A stretch of 5,642 bases of DNA, taken from Globobulimina sp. Lineage: Eukaryota; Foraminifera; Rotaliida. Shown in pieces: positions 1-5,642 of the stretch. Within the stretch, counting starts at the first letter, position 1; each line of letters begins with the position of its first letter. The stretch lies in the NCBI GenBank assembly GCA_003354225.1, contig PIVH01000480.1, positions 1-5,642 of the forward strand, written 5' to 3'. The position numbers and the translations under genes were made by a program. The notes under the pieces were generated by a model. The model did not search any database. It was not told where the DNA came from and saw only the letters and a list, made by a program, of their open reading frames with translations.

Positions 1-276
1 ACATCCACATGTTATCATGGTGAACGGTACCCGAATGGTTCAAGAATCAAATTTGGTCCATATGGAATGGATGTTCATTGGGCTGGTCGCAATATTTTGG
101 CAAGACAGGGCTGGAAAAACCCAATAACACAACCTCCAGATGCATTTATATTTGGACAAGAAGCTGTGCAGCAATGTGGTTTAGAAGTTGTGTATCAATT
201 TCAATTAGAAATTGTTGGATGGTCTGGATTAAACACCGATTATGAAAAACAAATGCCATATCGAATTGATTTATAA
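1..276 (+). CDS. 3' end of an unrecognised protein-coding gene (partial)
   Basis: A frame open from the first base gives 91 codons and ends in TAA at 274-276. The start lies outside the window; the Met at 67 is simply internal, because the frame continues upstream without a stop. The piece looks like real protein: it is rich in Gly, Tyr, Gln and aromatic residues, with three Trp (in HWAGR, GWKNP and GWSG) and two Cys. It opens with a CYHGERYPNG stretch and ends QMPYRIDL. There is no membrane segment and no low complexity, and it has the compact look of a folded, perhaps beta-rich, domain. I do not recognise the family and assign no function. It lies head-to-tail with the Furry-like gene, 200 nt before that gene's probable start. 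It could be the last exon of a longer gene, or most of a short one. I am fairly sure it is coding and have no idea of its role. Confidence 0.6.
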   Translation, partial: TSTCYHGERYPNGSRIKFGPYGMDVHWAGRNILARQGWKNPITQPPDAFIFGQEAVQQCGLEVVYQFQLEIVGWSGLNTDYEKQMPYRIDL

Positions 277-331
277 TTATAATGCTCTCCATTGAATCAT
301 GAGCAAAATCAAGGTTAAATAGGAAAACTCG

Positions 332-337
332 AATAAA
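332..337 (+). terminator. probable poly(A) signal (AATAAA) of the upstream gene
   Basis: A canonical AATAAA lies 55 nt beyond the TAA that ends the upstream frame. A G/T-containing stretch follows from about 341 to 365, as expected near a cleavage site. The position and strand fit 3'-end formation of the upstream gene. In AT-rich DNA the hexamer can occur by chance, so the support is position only. Confidence 0.45.
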
Positions 338-350
338 AGATGGTCAATAA

Positions 351-356
351 TATAAA
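351..356 (+). promoter_or_regulatory. possible TATA box for the Furry-like gene
   Basis: TATAAA lies 126 nt before the ATG at 477 and 78 nt before the in-frame ATG at 429. A TATA box here would put transcription start near 380, leaving a 5' leader of 50-100 nt. It is only 13 nt beyond the AATAAA of the preceding gene. A second A/T-rich element, TATAAT, lies at 369-374. AT-rich intergenic DNA yields such hexamers often, so this is weak. Confidence 0.25.
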
Positions 357-385
357 GTTGTTATGGTTTATAATACATTGTTGTG

Positions 386-424
386 ATGGTGACGCACCAT
401 TTAACTTTTGGATTGTTTTTGTGA
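386..424 (+). other. short upstream ORF in the putative 5' leader
   Basis: ATG at 386 opens a 12-codon frame ending in TGA at 422-424, in a different frame from the main coding sequence. It ends 5 nt before the in-frame ATG at 429 and 53 nt before the ATG at 477. Another ATG at 424-426 opens a two-codon frame ending in TGA at 430-432, which overlaps the ATG at 429. If transcription starts upstream of 386, these would be met first by scanning ribosomes and could reduce or tune translation, perhaps favouring initiation at 477. Whether they lie in the mRNA is unknown. Confidence 0.25.
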
Positions 425-476
425 TGGTATGACTCAGGTTTTTGTTTTTCACTCAAAAATCAACACGCACGAAAAA

Positions 477-818
477 ATGGATGAACTAGCGTTGGTTCCT
501 CCAACTGGCGTTGTTCAGGAAACAACGAAAGTTTCGTTTTGTACAATCATTGAAATATTAAAACAAAATAAATATTTTCAGGTAATTGTTGATTCAGTAT
601 GGAATCATTTCGAACGCGAAGCATCAAACGCTATATCACAACTGCGCGATGAAGATAAATTTGAAACATTGGTATCCGTTGATTTTTCGCGAGTTTTGCA
701 TGAAATTAAAGCACATTCTAAACATTGTCCTGACTACATATTAAAAAAACTAATCGATTGGAGACAACAGCGAATGCTCTCCGTTAATCATAAATTTGAC
801 ACTGATCCAAACACTGAA
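477..818 (+). CDS. exon 1 of the Furry-like gene: start of the N-terminal domain
   Basis: Encodes residues 1-114. Residues 1-18 are a non-conserved leader. Residues 19-35 are probably an intron read as coding (531-581). From about residue 36 the stretch VIVDSVWNHFEREA occupies the place of the family's first conserved helix, seen in metazoans as an LF...F...AEKKI pattern. An acidic RDEDKFETL turn follows, then a helix ending in LIDWRQQR (~92-99). It matches the metazoan LFDWYKRQ position but carries WR, as fungal Mor2-type proteins do. Residues 100-114 form a polar linker that is variable in the family. Two phase-0 donors are possible at its end (783 and 819), so the linker length is uncertain by 12 codons. 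Confidence 0.75.
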
Positions 819-3800
819 GTTAAAAAAATGCATATTTTCCAACGCTAAACAAATAATATCTATATATTGACCAAAGAATCCAACTCGTTCGTTATATTCG
901 ATCGCCGTGAATATAATTTATGTCCGCTCCGTCTTAATGGTGGTAACATCGCATAGCATCGCTCAGGATTTGTCAGCAATTCTCCAGAACCAAGCATTTC
1001 AATGTTTTTGTGACATTGTTCCATTGCAAAGGACAACCACCGTCGCAAAATTTGCATCCATACTATTTAAGAACTCATCCGCAAATACGGATTATTACAA
1101 CGTCTCAAACCGTGCGCCCATTGCGCAGAAAAGGAGATTGTTATTTAATTTGTGGTGTACTTTAATTGGATACTTATCCCAAACACAGTTACAATCAATA
1201 ACCGAACAGTTTGAACATTCAATGGGAGAAACAGAAGAACCGCATGGCAGAGCACGTATTATTCGCGGTATGCGAAGCATCAAATTGCATCTATCCGACA
1301 TCCCATCCATTACAAAGTTAACTTATTCCGCTTCTGCCAACAAATAAAAATAAAAATATCCACATTGCAGAAGTTATTATTTGATTCGTTACATATTATC
1401 GGTATTTGCAACTTGTCATTGCTCAGAGATTAAACGTGCTGTCGGAGAGACTTTAACATTGATTTTGTACCCGTTGGCTGAACAGATCCCGCCGGACAGG
1501 TTTGGTGGTATAGCCGTACGGGAATGGTGGAAGACAGTGTATGACGTTTATGTCATGGCTGAGAATTGGAGCAAGAAACGCAAATATCATAACCTTGCAT
1601 TACCATTAATGATGTCTGCATTGTGTGTGATGGAAAAGGAATCGTTTTTATCCCATCGCTTAATGTGTTGCAATAAGCTCTACAAATTGGCCAAAGAACA
1701 TAGTGCCAATAATTACCGCTCCATTGGCTTAGCGAGTGTCCGCAGGATTTTAGAGACATATTTAAGACATTTTGCTGATGGACAAACCGGCACTGAAACG
1801 CATTTACAAAACTTGAATAATCAGATATTGTTTGAATTAAAATGGGACCCATTAAACTCGACCCATCAGGATGGCATTGTTGCGTATCTGCTGACCATTG
1901 CTGAGCGCAAACCCGCATTGGCATTGGCTACCATCGTGGCCTCGTGTTTGCAAATGGGCGCCATGAACAAGCATTGCTTGGCTGGATTGAGAGCACTGAA
2001 TGGCATATTGTATGGGCACAATGCTGATATTAATATTATGACTATGATGCAGACTATGAATAGAAATGCAAACATGAATGCAACCGCAATGACTCGTACA
2101 TTGACCAGCGTCACAAACGTGACCAATGCGGAGAATATCTCGTCTTTGAATAATTATAATGACACTTTTTCAAACGTGAATAACGGCAATGATGAAGATA
2201 GTGAGCGCAGTGACTTGCTGCATGCGAGTGACGATATTATTGAAACAACGTATGGACCAAATCTGTCCAGTGTATTGAAAACACTTTTGGATAAATTGCA
2301 ACCTGTCAGCGATAGTTAAGCAACCTGTGTTTGTGTGGAACTGTCCTCTATTTTGATTATGATGTTTGTTTTCAGATTTGTTGCAGGAAGATATTGAAGG
2401 CATTTTATGTGCGGCGATATCCCAAATACTGCGAGAGACCAAACATGTAATGTTGGGACGTGGATCTATTAAAGGCTCGACGGTAGAGATTCGGTCTCGT
2501 GATTGTGCACATTTAGAGATGTTTAGATTGTGTATATTATGTTTGCCGCGGTTACATTTGTGGTCCACATTAATAAACGAGACCGAAGAATATGATGTAA
2601 TAAGTACATCAGATTTGATATATTTATTAGCAATGAGTAGTATATCGCTGCACGAAACAATTGCCTCGTCGGCACAACATGTATTAGTATATTTGATGCA
2701 GCACCAACCGGAATTAAGATGCAGTGTATTGCAGGATACATCTACCTATTTATTGCAGCAGCATGGTGACAATGTCACCAATATTTCTACTTTGTTGAGT
2801 ATGTTGGATGAATTTATACAGATTTGGTTAACGCAAATTAACGATACTAAATCCTCGCGATATGAGTTGAGTATGATGGATATATCCAAAGTCGAGGCAG
2901 CGTGCGTGTTTTCATTAACTAGCACAGCGAGTGTGGTGCGCCACGCTGCTTTGAATTTAATTGAATTATGCAATGAATTGGGCAAACAACAACCAAAAAT
3001 GGCAAATACCACTGCAGTCCACCACAACAGTCAAGAATGTAAAAGCAATGACGATGCTTCATCGTCCGGTTCGCAATCATTTGTTTTGCACAATGTGCCA
3101 ATTTCGTCCACCACCACAAATAATAAGCGTTGGCCTGATGTGCGATTACAAGAAATCATAAATGCCACAGAAAATGATATAAAGCAAAGGTTTAAACAGA
3201 ATCATAAAATGTGCAATGATTCGCAAATAAAATCAATATACGATATGGCGAATGGTGAAACATCTCAAGATCAATTAGAATGGACCATGTGTCTGGGCGC
3301 TATTTTACAAAAAGCTGTTCCCAAAAGATGTAAATGTTTAAAATTTGCATATGAGAATGGCAAAAGACATGTTGACGCAGTATTAAAATGTATAAATAAC
3401 AACGAGTTTGACGAAAATATGATTGGCCTTTGGACAAACTTTGTATTATTTGTCACCATTTGTGTGGCAATAATTGATCCGATCCCAGCAGCGGCAGAGG
3501 AATTATTTCAACGTTTAATACCTTTATTATCTATGGATCGCCCGGATGTTCAATTTATGGGTGCTCTGTCTTTAGGAAAAATCGATCCGACCATGATTCT
3601 GACGCTAATGAAGTGTTTGGAGTCAATACAACATTCTGTTTTTTCACTGAGAAAAAAACCAAAGCACTTCATTCGATTACTGCACAATTTAGCATATATT
3701 TACAGATTTTTAGCGGAAGATGTTGATAAATCTACAATTTTACAGTCCGAGACCATTCGAGAGAGAATGATATCATTTGTTGAGAAAACAATGAAGTTTA

Positions 3801-5642
3801 TGGAGGAATTTCGTGCTAATTTACGCCCCGATTGTTTGACCATACGTATTCATTTTTGCATCATTGTTCGCAACTTATTAGAAAAATGGCCAACAATTTC
3901 AGCAACGCAAAATACGAAAGAAGGTTTGGATCCCATTCCGGAAAGATTGAGACGCCGCTTATTTGATTTTATGATTTCTTGGAGCGGCCAAAATCAAAGA
4001 AAAAATAACAATTTCACAACAACCACTAAATCAATCATTAAGCATAGAGGCTTACACTCTGATCATAGCCAATCAAACGTTAAGTTTTGAGGCATAGCTT
4101 CGAGGCAATAAACCTATAAAATGTTGTATTGCTTATTTAATTTTAGCAACAAAAGTTAGAATTTTCAGCATTGGCAGCCATTGCCGCATTGTTAAGAGGA
4201 CAATCATTCGAATTAGAAATTGCAAGTTTGCGCGACGGCGTAGTATTTAAATGGATTCGTACTGTGGTAGCCTCTGAAGATCCGCAAGTTGCAATGTTAG
4301 GCTCATTAGCATTGCAATCCTATTTGTCATGTAATTATGAAAATGTTGAAGATTTTATCGAGGAATGCTATAATAATAACCATACAATCTCAAAAACCTT
4401 CTTTGTGGTTCTATGTCAAGTCTGGCTCAATGACCATTTTAATATAGCAAATGGTGTGTTGTTCCACTTAGCAATTTATAAAATGGGGGATATATCAATG
4501 AGAGTAAGAAGTGCCGCGTTAAAAATTGGCAGGGAAATACCATGTTTAATACCTCCAGAACAAGCCATAAATACGCTCAATTTTATAATATCTTCGCGAT
4601 TGCCGGATTCCTATATTCCTGCTCAAGTTTAGTACCGCCATAAACTATGGAAATAAAACAAAAAACAAATTAATTACTTTAGGAGGAATTATCCAGACAA
4701 TTAGCTGGCGCATATCCATCATTATCAGCATCCATTATTCGCGAATTTGGTGACAGATTAAATGATGCAGAATTATGTCATGTTGGTGTCATGTTAAATT
4801 ATATGGTGCCATGGTTCAAAAATATTGACTTAAACGGTCCAAACGAGAACGTATTTGTAATGGATATTTTATTCCATGCAACCATTGATTATGGCACACA
4901 TTTTTCCCATCAAATCACCAATATTTGGAAAAATGGATTGACATTTAAACAAGACAATATTCCAATTGTTTTAAACTATGTATTACGAAGATGTGAATGT
5001 GACATTGAGTATGATAAATGGGTCGCAATCGAAGCATCTAAACGTATCGCATTGTATTGTTCGCGAACCTGTAGAAAATATACCATTCAGCATTTAATAC
5101 ATATCATCAACAAATACTCCGCTGCTGATCAATTACTATCGGACGACGACAATGAGATTATGAATGATCAGTTGTTGCCGGAAGACCCACGAACCAGTTT
5201 ATCCACTCCGGCACCGCCACCGTACAAAATCAAAGCAAAAGCGCGTCAATGTTTCTCTCCTCTCAAATCGCCGAGGTTTAAAAGAGAGCAATTACAAAAT
5301 TTAGATGGCTCAGCCATTGTGTTTCAAGATGAAATAAAACAGAATTTGAAATTACTCAAACAATCGCAGAGAGCCATTGACGAAACTCCTTTTTATGAGT
5401 ATGCCGATGATTTGCAATCTTTATGTGTCACAAAAGGTGACTATGCGTTAATGTTATTGGTTGAGTTAGCATATGAAATGGATATATCTGACGATGATTT
5501 CACAGAGAATTTAGCATTGATGCTACATGTAGCCATTTTAGGATTGGATCATCCATTTCGATCACTTGGGGAGCACTGTAAACGATTATTGATGAATTTG
5601 GTCCATTCCATATACTTTCGAAAGAATAATCAGATTTTGAAT
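477..5642 (+). CDS. FRY: Furry/Mor2/Tao3-family cell-morphogenesis scaffold, 5' part of a multi-exon gene (3' end outside the window)
   Basis: Coding segments are 477-818, 877-1316, 1371-2314, 2376-4078, 4147-4626 and 4683-5642, or 477-530 plus 582-818 if the stop-free candidate intron is spliced. The joined frame has 1623 (or 1606) codons and is still open at the right edge. Family members are usually about 2200-3000 residues, so the C-terminal part is missing. Recognition rests on blocks in the correct family order: a WRQQR helix end (~95-99), IIRGMR (242-247), KKRKYHNLALPL (~329), LEMFRLCILCLPRL (~622), ALSLGKI (~972), LFDFMISWSG (~1104), EELSRQLAGAYPSLS (1304) and LMLHVAILGLDH (~1582). 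In known organisms these alpha-solenoid proteins bind and activate NDR/LATS-type kinases at the cell cortex and direct polarised growth, neurite patterning or septation; that role here is inferred. The start at 477 is preferred for its A at -3 and G at +4. The in-frame ATG at 429 would add 16 residues, and an in-frame TAA at 402-404 rules out anything further without another exon. Confidence 0.85.
531..581 (+). other. candidate intron 1 (51 nt, multiple of three, no stop)
   Basis: The segment begins GTTTCG and ends in a strong pyrimidine-rich acceptor, ATTTTCAG. It is 51 nt long, the size of the other introns. Because it is exactly 17 codons with no in-frame stop, the frame is open whether or not it is removed. 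It is very A/T-rich compared with the exon on either side. Its right boundary falls just where Furry-family similarity starts, and its donor shares the unusual T at +3 with every other intron here. Its encoded SFCTIIEILKQ resembles a later Furry motif by chance: the true counterpart of that motif is in exon 2. Confidence 0.55.
819..876 (+). other. intron 2 (58 nt, phase 0)
   Basis: The donor is GTTAAA and the acceptor CCAAAG. A branch-point-like CGCTAAAC at 843-850 lies about 28 nt before the acceptor. Removal joins the GAA codon at 816-818 to AAT at 877 in phase 0 and skips the in-frame TAA at 846-848. An alternative donor, GTTAAT at 783, is also phase 0 and would give a 94-nt intron. The 819 donor is preferred because its length fits the other introns. 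Confidence 0.75.
877..1316 (+). CDS. exon 2 of the Furry-like gene: N-terminal domain, middle part
   Basis: Encodes residues 115-260 plus two bases of codon 261. It opens with NPTRSLYSIAVNIIYVRSVL, which lines up with the metazoan block of type [20 protein letters not shown]. This alignment is what shows that coding starts at the 877 acceptor rather than at a later internal codon. LLFNLWCTLIGYLSQTQLQ (~202-220) matches the helix pair containing HIVADLYAEVIGVLAQ in FRY. RIIRGMRSIKLHLSDI matches the IMGMKFFRIKMYPVEDF segment. The linker between them, with a Cys-rich FQCFCDIV stretch, is less conserved. Confidence 0.82.
1317..1370 (+). other. intron 3 (54 nt, phase 2)
   Basis: The donor is GTTAAC, the acceptor ACATTGCAG, and A-rich tracts lie between. 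Splicing joins AA at 1315-1316 to A at 1371, giving a Lys codon, and avoids the in-frame TAA at 1345-1347. The join produces SITKSYYLIRYILSVFA, which continues the Furry alignment (metazoan FEASFQFMQECAHYF) without a gap. A GTATGC at 1268 was not used because it would delete the conserved GMRSIKLHL stretch. Confidence 0.85.
1371..2314 (+). CDS. exon 3 of the Furry-like gene: end of the N-terminal domain and first solenoid repeats
   Basis: Encodes the end of codon 261 through residue 575 and one base of codon 576. CHCSEIKRAVGETLTLILYP matches the family's DKDIKHALAGLFVEIL block. KKRKYHNLALPLMMSALCV (~329-347) matches SRKKHSLALYPLVTCLLCV, and the following SFLSHRLMCCNKLYKLAKE matches the FFLNRWHIFLNNCLSNLK helix. 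After the LAGLRALNGIL helix, which matches NIGLRAFLVIAD, there is a 63-residue Asn-rich spacer. The exon ends with SSVLKTLLDKLQPV, the start of the helix that precedes exon 4. Similarity is consistent along the exon apart from the spacer. Confidence 0.87.
2020..2208 (+). repeat. low-complexity Asn/Met/Thr-rich coding segment
   Basis: Codes for residues 478-540, in which 16 of 63 residues are Asn, with many Met, Thr and Ser, ending in an acidic GNDEDSER. The DNA is rich in AAT/AAC, ATG and ACN codons but is not a perfect tandem repeat. It sits between two conserved solenoid helices, where metazoan and fungal relatives also have a variable loop, so it is probably a disordered spacer. Recurring blocks such as NANMNAT and VTNVTNAEN suggest slippage or small duplications. 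Confidence 0.6.
2315..2375 (+). other. intron 4 (61 nt, phase 1)
   Basis: The donor is GTTAAG and the acceptor GTTTTCAG. Splicing joins A at 2314 to AT at 2376-2377, giving Asn, and continues into LLQEDIEGILCAAISQIL. It skips the in-frame TAA at 2317-2319. A competing pair, GTCAGC at 2305 with the TTGCAG ending at 2386, is also frame-compatible (82 nt), but it has a poorer donor and would shorten the helix. Confidence 0.82.
2376..4078 (+). CDS. exon 4 of the Furry-like gene: central alpha-solenoid region
   Basis: Encodes residues 576 (in part) to 1143. LEMFRLCILCLPRL (~622-635) matches the family's IDLFRTCVAAIPRL, followed by a helix pair ending in LRCSVLQDTSTYLLQQ. SKVEAACVFSLTSTASVVRHAALNLIELC matches a block ending in the RKLSVLILKEI helix. 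Residues ~779-875 are a polar, Ser/Asn/Gln-rich linker. Then LWTNFVLFVTICVA matches ALWRNYVILCFGVA, and ELFQRLIPLLSMDRPDV with ALSLGKI resembles the fungal-type plLs....ALGsI block. RLLHNLAYIYRFLAED matches the RLLRIFELLADAG type helix, and RRRLFDFMISWSGQ (~1101-1114) matches RHHLFILFSQWAGP. The exon ends in a basic, Asn/Thr-rich tail that is not conserved. No in-frame stop occurs over 567 codons. Confidence 0.88.
4079..4146 (+). other. intron 5 (68 nt, phase 0)
   Basis: The donor is GTTAAG, identical to that of intron 4, and the acceptor is TTAATTTTAG. Splicing joins AAC at 4076-4078 to CAA at 4147 and avoids the in-frame TGA at 4088-4090. The product then reads QQKLEFSALAAIAALLRG, matching the metazoan YQYCALKAMSAVLCCG block. 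A second acceptor-like TTTTCAG ending at 4168 would shift the frame and is not used. Confidence 0.85.
4147..4626 (+). CDS. exon 5 of the Furry-like gene: central solenoid, continued
   Basis: Encodes residues 1144-1303. SALAAIAALLRG is followed by LRDGVVFKWIRTVVASEDPQ, which matches [20 protein letters not shown] in FRY. QVAMLGSLALQSYL matches the helix HQLGCEVVVLLLEL. IEECYNNN corresponds to IDRCYTGS, and GVLFHLAIYKMGDISMRVRS corresponds to [20 protein letters not shown]. This run of five matched blocks over 160 residues is among the strongest evidence for the family. The exon ends DSYIPAQ, just before a helix that begins exon 6. Confidence 0.88.
4627..4682 (+). other. intron 6 (56 nt, phase 0)
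   Basis: The donor is GTTTAG and the acceptor AATTACTTTAG. Splicing joins CAA at 4624-4626 to GAG at 4683 and removes the in-frame TAG at 4630-4632. The join reads IPAQEELSRQLAGAYPSLSA, matching the family's SYYQLSEELARTYPEL block. The acceptor is the tandem TAGGAG; use of the second AG would drop only one Glu. Confidence 0.83.
4683..5642 (+). CDS. exon 6 of the Furry-like gene: solenoid region, runs off the right edge
   Basis: Encodes residues 1304-1623 with no stop in 320 codons; the exon or gene continues beyond the window. EELSRQLAGAYPSLSASIIREF matches [35 protein letters not shown] matches IMLTYLLPWLHNIEL, a characteristic Furry motif. IWKNGLTFKQDNIPIVLNYVL with ASKRIALYCSRT corresponds to the NLRITLQFLI and KKVAIYLCR helices. 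Residues ~1453-1540 are a polar linker with a PPPY motif and two Ser-Pro sites. Then NLALMLHVAILGLDHPFRSL with EHCKRLLMNLVHSI matches [20 protein letters not shown] with EHSKKLLLHLL. Confidence 0.87.

Noticed and set aside
531-581. SFCTIIEILKQ taken as the family's [13 protein letters not shown] motif
   Set aside because: It lies before the WRQQR motif, whereas the family has this block after it; exon 2 holds the true counterpart (NIIYVRSVLMVVTS).
1553-1924. Antisense open frame of 123 codons, and similar ones at 1866-2126 and 2170-2568 on the - strand
   Set aside because: They lie opposite conserved Furry exons (the last also crosses intron 4), have no recognisable motifs, and are expected by chance opposite coding sequence.
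2305-2386. Alternative splice pair for intron 4 (GTCAGC with TTGCAG)
   Set aside because: It is frame-compatible, but the donor differs from the local GTTAA consensus and the intron is longer than the others; 2315-2375 explains the data better.
2961-3161. Second + strand frame of 66 codons overlapping exon 4
   Set aside because: It is a shadow frame in the low-complexity linker, with no independent coding signal.
3638-3705. Possible intron from GTTTTT to ATTTACAG inside exon 4
   Set aside because: It is 68 nt, which would break the frame, and the region codes for the conserved RLLHNLAYIYRFLAED helix.
846-4632. Stops between the frames read as pseudogene frameshifts or a reassigned stop codon
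   Set aside because: Every interrupting stop (TAA, TGA and TAG) lies inside a short GT-AG segment whose removal restores both frame and family alignment, so introns and the standard code are sufficient.
4681-4686. AGGAGG, resembling a bacterial ribosome binding site
   Set aside because: It is the acceptor of intron 6 plus the first codons of exon 6; the interrupted frames and family are eukaryotic.

Overview
The window is nuclear eukaryotic DNA. It is AT-rich, uses the standard genetic code, and its reading frames are interrupted by very short introns of about 51-68 nt. Each intron starts with GT, ends with AG and restores the frame exactly when removed. All genes lie on the + strand and the intergenic spacing is tight (200 nt), so this is a compact genome. 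The main protein belongs to the Furry (metazoan FRY) / Mor2 / Tao3 (fungal) cell-morphogenesis scaffold family, but it is strongly diverged from the metazoan version. Some blocks look fungal-like, for example a WRQQR motif in the N-terminal domain and an ALSLGKI block in the central region. My best guess is an early-diverging fungus or another small-genome opisthokont or protist. Lineage confidence is low.

Layout: (1) 1-276 is the 3' end of an unrecognised gene, ending in TAA. (2) 277-476 holds a probable poly(A) signal (AATAAA), a possible TATA box only 13 nt beyond it, and a short upstream ORF. (3) 477-5642 is one multi-exon Furry-like gene running off the right edge. Its exons are 477-818, 877-1316, 1371-2314, 2376-4078, 4147-4626 and 4683-5642. 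A further likely intron at 531-581 is a multiple of three and has no stop codon, so open reading frames alone hide it. The spliced product is 1623 codons in this window (1606 if 531-581 is also spliced). That is the N-terminal part of a protein that normally runs to about 2200-3000 residues.

Within the gene, residues ~18-270 match the Furry N-terminal domain. The rest matches the alpha-solenoid central region of HEAT/armadillo-like repeats. Asn-rich or polar linkers interrupt it at nt 2020-2208, ~2984-3270 and ~5130-5390. In known organisms this family scaffolds and activates NDR/LATS-type kinases (Tricornered, Orb6, Cbk1) to control polarised growth. That role is inferred here from homology only.

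The most unusual signal is the splice sites. All five confident introns, and the sixth candidate, begin GTT, four of them GTTAA, where most eukaryotes have a purine at the third intron position. Residue numbers in the entries count from the ATG at 477 with 531-581 retained; subtract 17 after residue 18 if it is spliced.
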